Under the pieces are notes generated by a model. That model had not been told where the DNA came from. It saw only the letters and a list, made by a program, of their open reading frames with translations, and searched no databases. From Forficula auricularia (Eukaryota > Arthropoda > Insecta > Dermaptera > Forficulidae): a stretch of DNA of 64,000 nt. The position numbers were made by a program, and so were the translations under genes. Shown here piece after piece: positions 52,112-55,619 of this stretch. How positions within the stretch are numbered: the stretch's first letter is position 1; every line of letters starts with the position of its first letter. The DNA is taken from the NCBI GenBank assembly GCA_024734495.1, contig JALMQS010000816.1, positions 6,783,171-6,847,170 on the forward strand, written 5' to 3'.

Positions 52112-53511
52112 ATAATAATATTTTTTCGATTAATTTTTCAATGTCAATTTTAAAATCCGCGCCTAAAAATGTTTGAATGATGTTGCCCTTTTTCACCACC
52201 AGAAGAGTGTGCGTACCAGAGGTAGGTAGCTCCTTGTGCGTACGAAAAACGTAACGCTGTCATTCGTTGACTGAATTTTACTACCCATAATTTTCCATAC
52301 CGGGCTCCTTATATGCAAATCGATTCTTACGGAGTAAACTCCAATAATAGATTCACGGGTTTTATTTATAATATGAAAAGATGTTTAATGAGAAATGTGA
52401 GCCTGCTTAAATGAGCACATGCGATCAAAATTTGGAGCAATCGTTGATAAGGCTGCTCGCATAACTCTCAGCTTTGTGTATTATCTTCACAAAACTTGAC
52501 AATTTTTTGCGGCACACCAACTAATGACCACGGTACACCAGTGTGCCGCGGCACACACTTTGCGGAACACTGTCATACACAACTTTTTCTATATAAATTT
52601 AAAGTTCGAGCGTCCTTAATGGAAAACCCTAAATATCCACCTTGCGGCCCTCTCATTTTTGCCAGCTATTGTTACGCCACTGGTGAAAGGGTCTATGTTA
52701 GCGGTGTGCGAAAAGTTTGTAAAGGATGCCTAGTTGGATTATTTCGATAAAATAAAAAATAATATCTGAGAAAAATATACTATACCTGATATTTTATGTA
52801 GCAAATTAGATTATGAACTAATATACCAATAAAAGATGGCTTAAAAAATACTTTAAATATTTTTTCTTCATACGGTTTCAAAATACCAAATTCTGGTTCT
52901 ATACGAAAATTATCATATCTTTCTAAATTAAAATGAAAAATAGATTCTACTGATGAATTATTTAATAATTTTATATAGTCCAAACTCCATTCCAAAGGAT
53001 TGTGACAAATAATTAATTTTCTTGAATGAGAGCATTTGACATTCGGACCTTAATAAATATAATAGGTGAAAAATATAAAATAAATAATTGAAAGTAAAAA
53101 ATATCGTATAATATTTAGTACTTTACCAATGGTTTCGCCCGTTAATCGAATAGTAATTAATATTTGATTATTTATTGAAACATAAAAGTAATCAAAATCT
53201 TGTTTAAAGGCAAATTTCGGTTTATATTTAATTGTTAAATTAAAATATTCGTTTGGTTTAATTATTTGTGTTGAGAAAGATGTAAAAAATACATAATCTA
53301 GAGGATTAGTTAACGAGTCTCTTTCAACAGAATATTCAGACTTTTCCTGTAAATAATATAGTATAAATTTATTAAACGTTTTAGATTACCTATATATTAT
53401 TTTATATACATTAGTAGAATTTTTTAATTTTATTCTTTTGATTGCAGTTGATCCTATTTCGATTTTATTAAATTCAATATCAATAATCTGAGGAATTTTT
53501 TCATCCACCAT
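8357..53511 (-). CDS. CFAP65: Cilia- and flagella-associated protein 65, 18 exons
   Basis: A structural protein of motile cilia and sperm flagella, built from repeated ASH/MSP-like immunoglobulin folds. Exons in order: 53410-53511, 53127-53346, 52786-53048, 48085-48340, 43849-44055, 41782-41947, 41545-41680, 40207-40349, 39241-39476, 34577-35055, 31435-31704, 29032-29246, 22923-23114, 21069-21326, 14967-15219, 14661-14875, 8489-8742 and 8357-8418, about 1,308 codons. Family marks: 'FDKYKDILQMPEEEE', 'AAYPTFQLLDLNF' then 'LWKMLNINK', 'IYWLYNNSS...CLNPSGKISP', and 'KFEFTITEHN'. The vertebrate protein is longer (near 1,900 residues), with an acidic C-terminus absent here. Splice phases agree throughout, but exons 9, 11, 12 and 14 each contain one frame-breaking indel. 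Alternatives such as HYDIN or CFAP47 are less likely given the LW...LN and IYxLYN blocks. Confidence 0.87.
8489..8742 (-). CDS. CFAP65: CFAP65 exon 17
   Basis: 254 nt, 'DIVIQKLFIHDIEKFNL' to 'YYRSETKRELSH'. Acceptor TTTTTAG, donor CATG|GTAAAA. Helical C-terminal region. Confidence 0.82.
8939..9905. mobile_element. Tc1/mariner-type MITE interrupted by a hAT MITE
   Basis: Terminal repeats ACAGGGTGTTCCACAGAAC (left, split by the insertion at 8958-9222) and GTTCTGTGGAACACCCT (right). TA flanks both ends. There is no transposase. The interior 9231-9880 is AT-rich with no genes. Confidence 0.65.
8958..9222. mobile_element. hAT MITE with poly-G tracts
   Basis: Terminal repeats CAGGCGCGGATCCAG and CTGGATCCGCGCATG. 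A perfect 8-bp duplication CACAGAAC is at 8950-8957 and 9223-9230. A second full copy is at 32212-32489 and a partial one near 40640-40790. The proline- or glycine-rich frames here come from the G/C runs. Confidence 0.85.
10482..10513 (-). ncRNA. Hammerhead motif, family D, left arm (core base lost)
   Basis: CTGATAA replaces CTGATGA (G8 to A). Stem II GCCA/TGGC and GAAACGTT are intact. Probably inactive. Confidence 0.6.
10982..11490. repeat. Tandem MITE copies (GAGTGTAAACCTGCTAACT family)
   Basis: Two tandem units (about 11085-11290 and 11295-11480) plus a duplicated terminal phrase at 10982-11052. A clean single copy with both termini is at 37637-37880. Confidence 0.6.
11664..12073 (+). pseudogene. 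Non-LTR retrotransposon 3' end (Jockey-like) with poly-A
   Basis: A decayed reading frame gives 'IQNKAL', 'KDIEIISIKDEIRQHSHKY' and 'RHRPINLPQRFT' before TGA at 11896-11898, the usual C-terminal pattern of Jockey-group ORF2. A run of about 19 A follows at 12055-12073. The 5' part is missing. Confidence 0.6.
12505..12536 (+). ncRNA. Hammerhead ribozyme motif, family D, right arm
   Basis: CTGATGA; stem II GCCA-CAATAAAT-TGGC; GAAACGTT with a GUU cleavage triplet. Stem I starts well (AGC with GCA, two pairs). Confidence 0.7.
12674..13634 (+). mobile_element. Non-autonomous Helitron-like element, copy 1
   Basis: Begins TCTATATATATAAAATTAAG and ends with a G-rich tract, a GC hairpin and CTAG. Other copies: 61291-62064 (+) and 53681-54345 (-). 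There is no Rep/helicase ORF. The glycine-rich frame at 13417-13653 is a composition artefact. Confidence 0.65.
14040..14074 (-). ncRNA. Hammerhead ribozyme motif, family E
   Basis: CTGATGA; stem II GACAGG read with CCTTGTC around a short loop; GAAACATGTA. ACAUGU is a loop-less palindrome and the cleavage triplet is GUA. Confidence 0.7.
14214..14248 (+). ncRNA. Hammerhead motif, family E, diverged
   Basis: The core CTGATGA and GAAACATGTA are intact. Stem II has decayed relative to the opposite copy. Confidence 0.5.
14661..14875 (-). CDS. CFAP65: CFAP65 exon 16
   Basis: 'ENKYTIYPNPDYFYINFGIN' to 'ANVNVIFKILEAII'. Acceptor TTTTTAG, donor TTTG|GTAAGA. A Lys/Asn-rich linker then a helix. Confidence 0.85.
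14967..15219 (-). CDS. CFAP65: CFAP65 exon 15
   Basis: 'VKIENVLSVNMIPSKSILLP' to 'KFEFTITEHNYFHK', the last ASH-like domain followed by the conserved FTIT block. Acceptor TTTTCAG, donor AAA|GTAAGT. Confidence 0.88.
15262..15418 (+). mobile_element. Fragment of Helitron-like family 2 (5' end)
   Basis: Contains CTCTTATTAAACGAGCAAAA and GACTCTACCGATTTTGATGA, shared with 24345, 40105 and 45594. Confidence 0.6.
15679..16315. mobile_element. Long palindrome, TAGTCC family, precise insertion
   Basis: Arms of about 310 bp meet near 15998. The ends are TAGTCCAAGAGCTGG and CCAGCTCTTGGACTA. A 3-bp duplication TTG is at 15676-15678 and 16316-16318. The flanking repeat exists uninterrupted at 32500-32760 (inverted), where one CAA sits at 32659-32661: a natural empty site. 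The frame at 16096-16335 lies in the arm and is not a gene. Confidence 0.85.
16470..16665 (+). mobile_element. G-rich Helitron-like tail with hairpin
   Basis: GCAAAAACTGGGTGCGG leads into a G-rich tract and the hairpin ACCGATCATCGCTCGGT, like the 3' ends at 25275, 39545 and 44225. Confidence 0.5.
17003..17250. mobile_element. Hammerhead-bearing repeat, family I
   Basis: Inverted ends GATGAAGGAGGAGG and CTCCTCCTTCAT enclose one - strand HHR at 17068-17103. No target duplication was identified. Confidence 0.5.
17068..17103 (-). ncRNA. Hammerhead ribozyme motif, family I
   Basis: CTGAAGA (allowed CUGANGA); stem II GGCC...GGCC around an AU-rich loop; GAAACGTC. Stem III would be only AC/GU with no loop. 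Confidence 0.7.
17297..17860 (+). pseudogene. LTR-retrotransposon remnant, integrase tail and 3' LTR start
   Basis: A 143-codon frame (17359-17790) is Lys/Glu/Asn-rich with 'RRSNRIKEKNR' and 'PDFLTKTL', resembling the tail of an LTR-element polyprotein. A polypurine tract AAAAGGGGGA at 17798-17807 is followed by TGATGTGATATTAAG. The same roughly 48-bp sequence lies at 17297-17345, so it looks like two LTR starts flanking a large internal deletion. Confidence 0.5.
18040..18229 (+). mobile_element. tRNA-derived SINE with poly-A tail
   Basis: The tRNA-like head has box B GAGTTCGAATCCG. The tail is a run of about 19 A. An 11-bp duplication ATCACTTTCTT is at 18029-18039 and 18230-18240. Confidence 0.8.
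18406..18600 (-). pseudogene. Unidentified coding-like stretch
   Basis: Reads 'IDRIIADPPPGINNY' then 'ITRTALELEPFINKPLKQYC' and ends 'LSKEIQTLFSKK' at a TGA (18406-18408), with one in-frame TAA near 18586. Composition is more balanced than its surroundings. It may be the 3' part of a processed gene copy. I do not recognise the family. Confidence 0.35.
18907..18939 (-). ncRNA. Hammerhead ribozyme motif, family F
   Basis: CTGAAGA; stem II GGAGG-GACAAAT-CCTCC; GAAACGTC. Confidence 0.78.
19190..19222 (+). ncRNA. Hammerhead ribozyme motif, family F (strong stem I)
   Basis: CTGAAGA; stem II GGAGG/CCTCC; GAAACGTC. Stem I pairs TTTGAAACC with GGTTTGAAA at 8 of 9 positions. Confidence 0.82.
19353..19907. 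other. AT-rich intron sequence without recognised features
   Basis: CFAP65 intron. No ORF or repeat end was identified, apart from AT microsatellite-like patches near 19870-19905. Confidence 0.5.
19908..20792 (+). pseudogene. Tc1/mariner-superfamily transposase relic
   Basis: Terminal repeats AAAGGGTGTCCCAAAATT and AATTTTGCAACACCCTTT. Decayed frames on the + strand give 'RGSENPRVIVEKQMHPQRVT', 'FQQDGATWHT' (second catalytic Asp) and 'NWPPKSCDLAPLNF' (third). The first Asp is lost ('FSGEVHFYLDG' where FSDEAHF is usual). Several frameshifts are present. Confidence 0.8.
21069..21326 (-). CDS. CFAP65: CFAP65 exon 14 (contains a frameshift)
   Basis: Opens 'AELKINVRNEEMNLKIKG', then the frame shifts and continues 'ATFHTRNTSPFFIQNIPKTS' to 'NTTNNFYFFHWN'. 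The exon is 258 nt, one base more (or two fewer) than the splice phases require. The shift is near GGAGAAGGC, around 21275. Confidence 0.75.
21458..22809. mobile_element. Long palindrome, TAGTCC family (1.35 kb)
   Basis: Ends TAGTCCAGGAAAATTACG and CGTAATTTGCCTGGACA. Arms of about 660 bp meet near 22120. Related palindromes are at 29291-31410 and 42107-43325. No ORF. Confidence 0.75.
22923..23114 (-). CDS. CFAP65: CFAP65 exon 13
   Basis: 64 codons: 'IYWLYNNSSECSDYL', then 'DIIDCLNPSGKISPF' and 'FKFNPMELKEYK'. These IYxLYN and CLNPxGxI blocks are the best family match. Acceptor TATTAG, donor AAG|GTAAGA. Confidence 0.9.
23465..23499 (-). ncRNA. Hammerhead ribozyme motif, family B
   Basis: CTGATGA; stem II GAAGAC/GTCTTC; GAAACTATAGTC. 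Full core, palindromic stem III. Confidence 0.82.
23825..23859 (+). ncRNA. Hammerhead ribozyme motif, family B
   Basis: Mirror copy of 23465-23499 with an identical core and stem II. Confidence 0.82.
24837..25139. mobile_element. Hammerhead foldback C with 12-bp target duplication
   Basis: CGAATACATTAT is at 24825-24836 and 25140-25151. The related copy near 45005-45025 (inverted) lacks the insertion. One good HHR (24967-24995, -) and one decayed (25037-25068, +, GAAA changed to GAAG). Confidence 0.82.
24967..24995 (-). ncRNA. Hammerhead ribozyme motif, family C
   Basis: CTGATGA; stem II GGA-CTAATAA-TCC; GAAATATC, where AUAU is a loop-less palindrome before C17. Confidence 0.65.
25847..25881 (-). 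ncRNA. Hammerhead ribozyme motif, family A
   Basis: CTGATGA; stem II GAGGGC-AGA-GCCCTC; GAAACCATAGTC. Confidence 0.75.
25940..25974 (+). ncRNA. Hammerhead ribozyme motif, family A
   Basis: CTGATGA; stem II GAGGGC-AAA-GCCCTC; GAAACTATAGTT with a GUU triplet. Confidence 0.75.
26234..26569 (-). other. Unidentified 111-codon open frame
   Basis: Contains a hydrophobic run 'PVFILVVFLPFLLFI' followed by 'QMLTPVGYASDTQSCRIEC'. No splice context or family is recognised. It may be chance or a transposon fragment. Confidence 0.15.
26601..27420. repeat. Repeat family with GC-rich hairpin head
   Basis: GGCGTGCCTTCGGCACGCC hairpin and 'CTGGCGGGCAGCG', shared with 44368-44680. Relative to that copy, 26781-27215 is extra AT-rich sequence with no gene. 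Confidence 0.5.
27896..27927 (-). ncRNA. Hammerhead ribozyme motif, family G
   Basis: CTGAGGA; stem II GTCG-AGATTAAT-CGAC; GAAACGTC. Stem I: CCA with TGG, a 2x2 internal loop, then GAATG with CATTC. Confidence 0.85.
28140..28171 (+). ncRNA. Hammerhead ribozyme motif, family G
   Basis: Same core. Stem I is improved to GCCA with TGGC, a 1x1 loop, then GAATG with CATTC. Confidence 0.87.
28737..28998. mobile_element. Hammerhead foldback H with 12-bp target duplication
   Basis: GTTATATTTTAT is at 28725-28736 and 28999-29010. A leader of about 50 bp contains ATTTTGCTGGC. The arms mirror around 28880. Only the + arm has an HHR core. Confidence 0.83.
28886..28921 (+). ncRNA. Hammerhead ribozyme motif, family H
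   Basis: CTGAGGA; stem II AGAG...CTCT; GAAATATT with AUAU palindrome and U17. Stem I pairs TCCA with TGGA. Confidence 0.7.
29032..29246 (-). CDS. CFAP65: CFAP65 exon 12 (contains a frameshift)
   Basis: 'GENSLIITVEIKYSLIG' to 'VELSNK', then after a one-base shift 'EIELNIQIRCFEPSLGQ' to 'DMGQVAIDEVDMNYF'. 215 nt where 216 fit the phases: one A appears missing from the AAA run near 29140. Confidence 0.82.
29291..31410. mobile_element. Long palindrome, TAGTCC family, carrying a LINE insertion
   Basis: Ends GTCCAGTCATTTG and CAAATGACTGGAC. The left arm is 29291-29820; the right arm is 29830-30265 continued at 31195-31410. A LINE 3' part sits in the right arm. Confidence 0.7.
30266..31194 (+). 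pseudogene. Non-LTR retrotransposon 3' part (RT C-terminus and tail)
   Basis: 'MLGVTLGSDLSWNDHI', 'RMDAIQKRAIKLIGDPALT' and 'ALFTRNTRFSNAQHP'. TGA at 30677-30679 replaces an expected Trp codon; beyond it the frame continues 'NSLPATIFPATYNLQLFKTR'. A second, diverged 3' end follows (30840-31190). Same family as 54455-55616. Confidence 0.8.
31435..31704 (-). CDS. CFAP65: CFAP65 exon 11 (contains a frameshift)
   Basis: 'INSALRSVEANSKK', then after a one-base shift 'EINLNIPENYLNEKSLVIFL' to 'LFSLQPTKGSLT'. 270 nt where 271 fit: a run of five A near 31663-31667 should be six. Confidence 0.8.
31945..33207 (-). repeat. R1 copy with nested insertions
   Basis: Right-end phrase near 31945-32000 and left end TATGGTAAAGTAAA at 33193-33207. 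Between them lie a C-rich Helitron-like tail (32030-32200), a hAT MITE and the uninterrupted target repeat (32500-32760). Confidence 0.5.
32212..32489. mobile_element. hAT MITE with poly-G tracts, second copy
   Basis: CAGGCGCGGATCCAG to CTGGATCCGCGCATG. 8-bp duplication TTTCTAAT at 32204-32211 and 32490-32497. Confidence 0.85.
33366..33748 (-). pseudogene. 5'-truncated LINE with (GAA)n tail
   Basis: 'VYKTVVRPILTYAAETRPDT' continuing to 'RLDRMKSEDIREKFGI' and 'RRRAEWYAHVRRMPEDRLVK', ending 'GRPKKRWYDVLEETNL'. This is the C-terminal part of an RT-coding LINE. The tail is a TTC repeat on the + strand (33366-33387). An 11-bp duplication TAATAGTAGCT is at 33355-33365 and 33749-33759. Confidence 0.85.
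33760..34560. repeat. Repeats including a small palindrome
   Basis: 33760-33900 resembles 45850-45960. 34290-34400 and 34430-34555 are inverted copies (TTATGTCCAATAAGG and its mirror). No gene. Confidence 0.4.
34577..35055 (-). CDS. CFAP65: CFAP65 exon 10 (longest)
   Basis: 'AIPTRIDFGECPIIKES', an ASH-like domain with 'LEPSWGVINSGENHKIEIN', then 'AAYPTFQLLDLNFIDN' and 'LWKMLNINK'. 479 nt, clean. Acceptor TATTTTAG, donor ACAA|GTAAGT. Confidence 0.9.
35108..35695 (-). pseudogene. Internally deleted transposase with inverted C-terminus
   Basis: Ends ACAGGATGAGTCAC and GACTCACCCTGT with flanking TA. A - strand frame has 'GLHPYKITIVQQLNERDYQQ' and 'MSDEAHF' (first catalytic Asp), then jumps directly to the C-terminal 'RICVRENCHHLSDIIF'. 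The same C-terminal sequence is repeated inverted at the other end. Confidence 0.75.
35698..36468. mobile_element. pogo-like MITE containing another MITE
   Basis: AGTAAACTCTCGTTTATCC and its mirror GGATAAACGAGAGTTTACT, TA flanks. No ORF. Confidence 0.65.
35863..36326. mobile_element. Inner pogo-like MITE
   Basis: CAGTGGAAATCG and CGATTTTTACTG, with CGCTTAACACGAAA motifs near both ends. TA flanks. Confidence 0.65.
36511..37320 (+). repeat. R1 full-length copy
   Basis: CTTTACCATACAGGG to TTGTATGGTAAAG, then the shared right-end phrase to about 37320. Frames inside are not genes. Confidence 0.6.
37637..37880. mobile_element. MITE, GAGTGTAAACCTGCTAACT family
   Basis: Complete copy with mirrored ends AGTGTAAACCTGCTAACT and AGTTAGCAGGTTTACACGCT. 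Tandem relatives are at 10982-11490. A small MITE with GTGAACCGCGA ends precedes it at about 37456-37600. Confidence 0.65.
38062..38172 (+). mobile_element. LINE 3' end fragment
   Basis: CTTTTCACGATGGAGGGGCC and GGCCTTTAGGGG match the tail of the LINE at 30266-31194. Ends ATCATTAAAAAA. Confidence 0.6.
38236..38940. mobile_element. AACCGACTTC palindromic element, copy 1
   Basis: Ends AACCGACTTCAAAAAA and TTTTTTGAAGTCGGTT. Long inner arms (38240-38350 with 38455-38570) flank a centre with TTCGTGTTAATATTTCGTCG. Copy 2 at 58552-59252 has the central segment in the opposite orientation. Confidence 0.75.
39241..39476 (-). CDS. CFAP65: CFAP65 exon 9 (contains a frameshift)
   Basis: 'FRYNFDKYKDILQMPEEEE' to 'LHLFAKLNTLDL', then after a shift at a T5 run (about 39291-39295) 'INIQGEASSSELV' at a strong GTGAGT donor. 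236 nt where 235 fit. The uncorrected frame stops at 39250. Confidence 0.82.
39541..40107 (-). mobile_element. Helitron-like family 2 copy
   Basis: 3' hairpin ACCGAGCGATGCTCGGT at 39552-39568; 5' end GCTCGTTTAATAAGAGTAG near 40083-40101 (both on the + strand text). The frame 39768-40076 is element sequence. Confidence 0.55.
40207..40349 (-). CDS. CFAP65: CFAP65 exon 8
   Basis: 'HSIHFLGYLEFPSLQVSNNN' to 'VPLKNLSRHQI'. Acceptor TTTTCAG, donor AAG|GTAAGC. Confidence 0.85.
40388..41515. mobile_element. hAT-like composite element
   Basis: CAGTGGTTCTCAACC and GGTTGAGAACCACAG, with duplication ATTTAAGT/ATTTACGT. Inside are a truncated GGATCC MITE, a hammerhead (41106-41138) and another end GGTTGGGAACCCCTGG near 41430. 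Confidence 0.6.
41106..41138 (+). ncRNA. Hammerhead ribozyme motif, family C
   Basis: CTGATGA; stem II GGG-CTAATAA-CCC; GAAATATATATC. Stem I: ACTC with GAGT, four pairs. Confidence 0.75.
41545..41680 (-). CDS. CFAP65: CFAP65 exon 7
   Basis: 'NITITPNQGIITGPYQIFDA' to 'EEWNILLNDKVH'. Acceptor TTTTACAG, donor CAC|GTACTA (weak but phase-consistent). Confidence 0.83.
41782..41947 (-). CDS. CFAP65: CFAP65 exon 6
   Basis: 'NTFSQGLTWSPEYLIDFKDV', then 'FPPTIPGILTKTTFIIYRKG' and 'YDFISPEN'. Acceptor CTTTAG, donor TTC|GTACGT. Confidence 0.87.
42541..42822. mobile_element. Hammerhead foldback J with 12-bp target duplication
   Basis: ATATAATTTCCT is at 42529-42540 and 42823-42834. Arms TTGAAGGGTTGGTTTTGTCA and mirror. 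Single + strand HHR. Confidence 0.8.
42701..42740 (+). ncRNA. Hammerhead ribozyme motif with capped stem III, family J
   Basis: CTGAGGA; stem II GGTC...GACC; GAA; stem III ACT-GTAT-AGT with a real four-base loop, then U17. Stem I is not obvious (A opposite A at the first pair). Confidence 0.6.
43849..44055 (-). CDS. CFAP65: CFAP65 exon 5
   Basis: 'DQSGNFEINPTKATLNKNDS' to 'NLVEIPLPIPLRINLL'. Acceptor TTTTTCAG, donor TTAG|GTAAAA. ASH-like strand pattern. Confidence 0.87.
44222..45594 (-). mobile_element. Helitron-like family 2 composite
   Basis: 3' hairpin CCGAGCAATGCTCGG at 44231-44245; 5' GCTCGTTTAATAAATAGTAG near 45570. Contains a copy of the 26601 GC-hairpin repeat (44368-44680) and a second 5'-like piece (45060-45175). 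Confidence 0.45.
44886..44957 (+). pseudogene. tRNA-like sequence (pseudogene or SINE head)
   Basis: GGTGTAATCGATAGAGC resembles a D arm and GTTCGATTC a T loop, spaced like a tRNA. The T stem is imperfect and no acceptor stem closes. Confidence 0.3.
45605..46200. repeat. Inverted-repeat element, AGGGTGGTCCTTATTTTG family
   Basis: 45615-45905 and 45955-46200 are inverted copies (both hold GGCTCATATGG- or ATTTTTACAGATTTTTAGCT-type phrases). Related pieces are at 31860, 33260, 58300 and 60890. Confidence 0.5.
46212..46439 (+). mobile_element. tRNA-derived SINE with (GAT)n tail
   Basis: tRNA-like head with TTAGCCGAGAGCTTAAAG and CCCGGGTTCGAGTCC; body end GAGGCCTATATTCAGCAGTGG; GAT repeats. 11-bp duplication ATATAAGCCAG at 46201-46211 and 46440-46450. 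Confidence 0.85.
46515..47733 (+). pseudogene. mariner transposase pseudogene
   Basis: Ends TTAGGTGAAGTAAAAG and CTTTTTACTTCACCTA next to TA. Frameshifted protein: 'TASTYSIAQ'-like helix-turn-helix region in fragments, 'TGDEEWVTYDN' (first Asp), 'VDARPHTS' (second) and 'HPPYSPDLAQSDYHLFKHL' (third). Many frameshifts. Confidence 0.85.
47740..48084. other. Intron sequence without recognised features
   Basis: No ORF or repeat boundary is seen between the mariner copy and CFAP65 exon 4. Confidence 0.5.
48085..48340 (-). CDS. CFAP65: CFAP65 exon 4
   Basis: 'LPIKVLIIGLFKQQFNSHKI' to 'ENCSTYNFVIEWFP', including 'ITIIPQYINFGKLNI', a typical ASH entry strand. Acceptor TATTTCAG, donor CCAG|GTTATT. 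Confidence 0.88.
48890..49275. other. Compositionally distinct island
   Basis: More GC than its surroundings, with repeated TTTGGT/CCTTTG phrases. Short frames on both strands, none recognised. Confidence 0.25.
50590..52572. mobile_element. Non-autonomous hAT element
   Basis: CAGTGTTCCGCAAA and TTTGCGGAACACTG. 8-bp duplication TCATACAC at 50582-50589 and 52573-52580. A smaller hAT is nested. Holds a long AT/TA microsatellite (52015-52120). No transposase. Confidence 0.85.
50649..51222. mobile_element. Nested small hAT element
   Basis: CAGGCTTGTCCAAACC and GCTTGGACACCCCTG, flanked by TTTTAAAG / TTTTAGAG. Confidence 0.7.
52786..53048 (-). CDS. CFAP65: CFAP65 exon 3
   Basis: 'CSHSRKLIICHNPLEWSLDY', 'IFHFNLERYDNFRIEPEFGI' and 'KVFFKPSFIGILVHNLICYI', a full ASH domain. 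Acceptor TATTAAG, donor CAG|GTATAG. Confidence 0.9.
53127..53346 (-). CDS. CFAP65: CFAP65 exon 2
   Basis: 'EKSEYSVERDSLTNPLDYVF' to 'NNQILITIRLTGETI'. Acceptor TTTACAG, donor TTG|GTAAAG. Confidence 0.88.
53410..53511 (-). CDS. CFAP65: CFAP65 exon 1 (start codon)
   Basis: ATG at 53509-53511: 'MVDEKIPQIIDIEFNKIEIG' then 'STAIKRIKLKNSTN'. The next upstream in-frame codons are not open, and the sequence opens an ASH strand. A further 5' non-coding exon cannot be excluded. Confidence 0.75.
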
Positions 53512-53680
53512 TTTACCTCATTCGTGTCTTATTATTTCTACATATTAAAATTGAATAAATATATTTCACGTTAACATGAACACCTAGACTGACATCAATA
53601 TGTTTATATACAATAAACTTGTTACAAGATTTGTTTTTTTAATAAATAAACATTTGAAATTTTATAGTTTTATTTATTTA

Positions 53681-54345
53681 CTAGCTTCGGCGGCCCTCTT
53701 GCTAGCCAGGGGGCACGCCCCTGGACACCCAACCCACGAACCCCCTCCCCCCGCCACTACCACCGACCACACCCCCCAACCCCCGTCCCAACACCACCAC
53801 CGCACCACCCCACTACCTCTCTGGACACTAACCTGAACCCCCGTGCTCTCCACCCCGCCCCACACCACCATACCACCCCCGCCCACCCCGGGCTCCACCC
53901 CTGTACCACCACCCTACCCCGTGCCCACCCCCGCACCCAGTGTTTGCATTTCTAGCCTTCTAGTGACCAACAGATTATGTATACAAAATTTGGTTAAGTT
54001 GGCTCTAAGGGTAAGAATTTTTATTTTTTGACCCCCCCCCCCCATTTTGGGTGGTTAGTTTTTGAATTTCTAGACTTCTAGTGACCCACAGATTATGTAT
54101 ACAAAATTTTGTTGAGTTTGGCCCAAGAGCAAGAATTTACATTTTTTCACCCTCCCCCCCTTTTTTGGGGAATTTTTTTAAACAAAAGTTGTCACAAATC
54201 ACAACTTTGCTCATAATAAAATTTGCCGTAGAGTTAATAGTTTAGGTGTTATTTGATAATTTTCATTCGTGCGCCCCCCAAACCCCCTTCTGCGGTCAAA
54301 ATATCAAAACTTTATATAGCTAAAAACGTAAGTTAGAAGACTACG
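53681..54345 (-). mobile_element. Helitron-like element, truncated copy 3
   Basis: CTAG at 53681-53684 is the 3' end on the - strand. The C-rich tract and AAATTTTGTATACATAATC phrases match 12674-13634. The 5' terminus is missing. A separate 5' fragment starts at 54423. Confidence 0.6.
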
Positions 54346-54454
54346 CCACTAATTGTACATATACATGTATATATCTATGTATTAAATTGTAAAATTTTCA
54401 ATTTGAAGGGTAAAACCTGTATCTATATATATATAATTAAGGTTTTGTCTGTAC

Positions 54455-55616
54455 ATTTTCATAAAAGACTTCTATCCCTGCCATTCTCATTAAAAAATGT
54501 GCCCCTGAACTTGCTCCTATACTATCCAAATTATATAATCTCTCCTATAACTCCGGAATATTTCCGGAGGCCTGGAAACTAGCCAGAATCCAACCAATTA
54601 AGAAAAAAGGCGATTCTTCCAACATAAAAAACTATCGACCCATAGCAATCACTTCTGTCTTATCCAAAATCATGGAAAAGGCCATCAACGAGCAAGTTCT
54701 TCGACACTTAGAGTCAAATAAATTTATCCACGATAGGCAATACGGCTTCAGGCAATCCCGGTCGACCGGTGACATCCTAGCATATGTAACTCATATCTGG
54801 AAGAAAACCCTGGAGGCCGGGAATGAGACCCTCGCGGTAGCTTTAGACATTTCAAAATCCTTCGATATGGTCTGGCACAAAAATCTTCTTGCCAAATTGA
54901 CCTCCGTCGGCCTTGCACCGAAACTCTGTAAGTTGCTCGAAAGTTTTCTTTCAGACCGTAGTATTAAGGTTGACATCGATGGAATTTCATCTTCCCCCTT
55001 CCACACTAACGCTGGAGTTCCTCAGGGATCGGTTATCTCCCCTACGATTTTTCTTATCTATATCAACGACCTTCTAAACTTGCCCTCCAATCCGGTACAT
55101 TGTTACGCAGATGACAGCACCCTACATAACGCCCCTGCATCGCATAAAAACCGTGCAGACATTGCCTCCTCAATTAATTTAGACTTGTGCAAACTTAAAA
55201 ACTGGGAATCTCAAAACTTAGTTAACTTCAATGCAGGGAAAACTCGGTGTTGCCTTATTTCTAGGCGCGTCGTCAGAAACCTCCCAAACATATCATTCGA
55301 CTCAAACTCACTAGAATTCAGGGATAAAATTTCAATGCTAGGCGTAACTCTAGGGTCTGACCTTTCATGTCTCAACCACTGCTAAAGCTTCAGCGCGCAA
55401 GCTTGGTCTCCTATTTAGGTCTAGACGCTGTTATACTCCCAGTCAACTTCTTATACTGTATAAGGCTCAAATTCGTCCCTGTCTCGAATATGGCTTTCAT
55501 CTGTGGAGGGGTGCTCAGCTACTATCTTGCTACACTGGATGCAATTCAGAAGCGAGCAATTAAACTAATAGGAGACCCGGCTCTAACCAACTCACTTAAC
55601 CCCCCCTCCCCATGAA
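54455..55616 (+). pseudogene. Non-LTR retrotransposon reverse transcriptase
   Basis: Open from about 54468: 'KNYRPIAITSVLSKIMEKAI', 'GFRQSRSTGD', 'ALDISKSFDMVWHKNLLAKL', 'NAGVPQGSVISPTIFLIYIN' and 'HCYADDSTLHN' (catalytic YADD). An 11-base gap after 'LGVTLGSDLS' relative to the copy at 30266 shifts the frame. Domain upstream (endonuclease) absent. I/Jockey-like group; clade not resolved. Confidence 0.88.
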
Positions 55617-55619
55617 AAT

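Larger units (their letters stand above)
49783..52629 (+). pseudogene. mariner-like transposase relic with an inverted 3' duplication and a nested hAT
   Basis: Ends GGGTTTTCCATTAAGGACG and CGTCCTTA...AACCC with TA flanks. The + strand frame gives 'EFWSGVVIGPYFFQNEADAP', 'MWFQQERATCHTAHAT' (second Asp changed to Glu) and 'SYDLTPLDFFLWGHVK'. 49830-50080 is an inverted copy of the 3' end (50330-50570). A hAT element (50590-52572) interrupts the right side. Confidence 0.75.

Noticed and set aside
53600..54031. Proline/threonine-rich frames resembling a mucin-like protein
   Set aside because: The C-rich strand of the same Helitron-like tail; no start context or splice sites.
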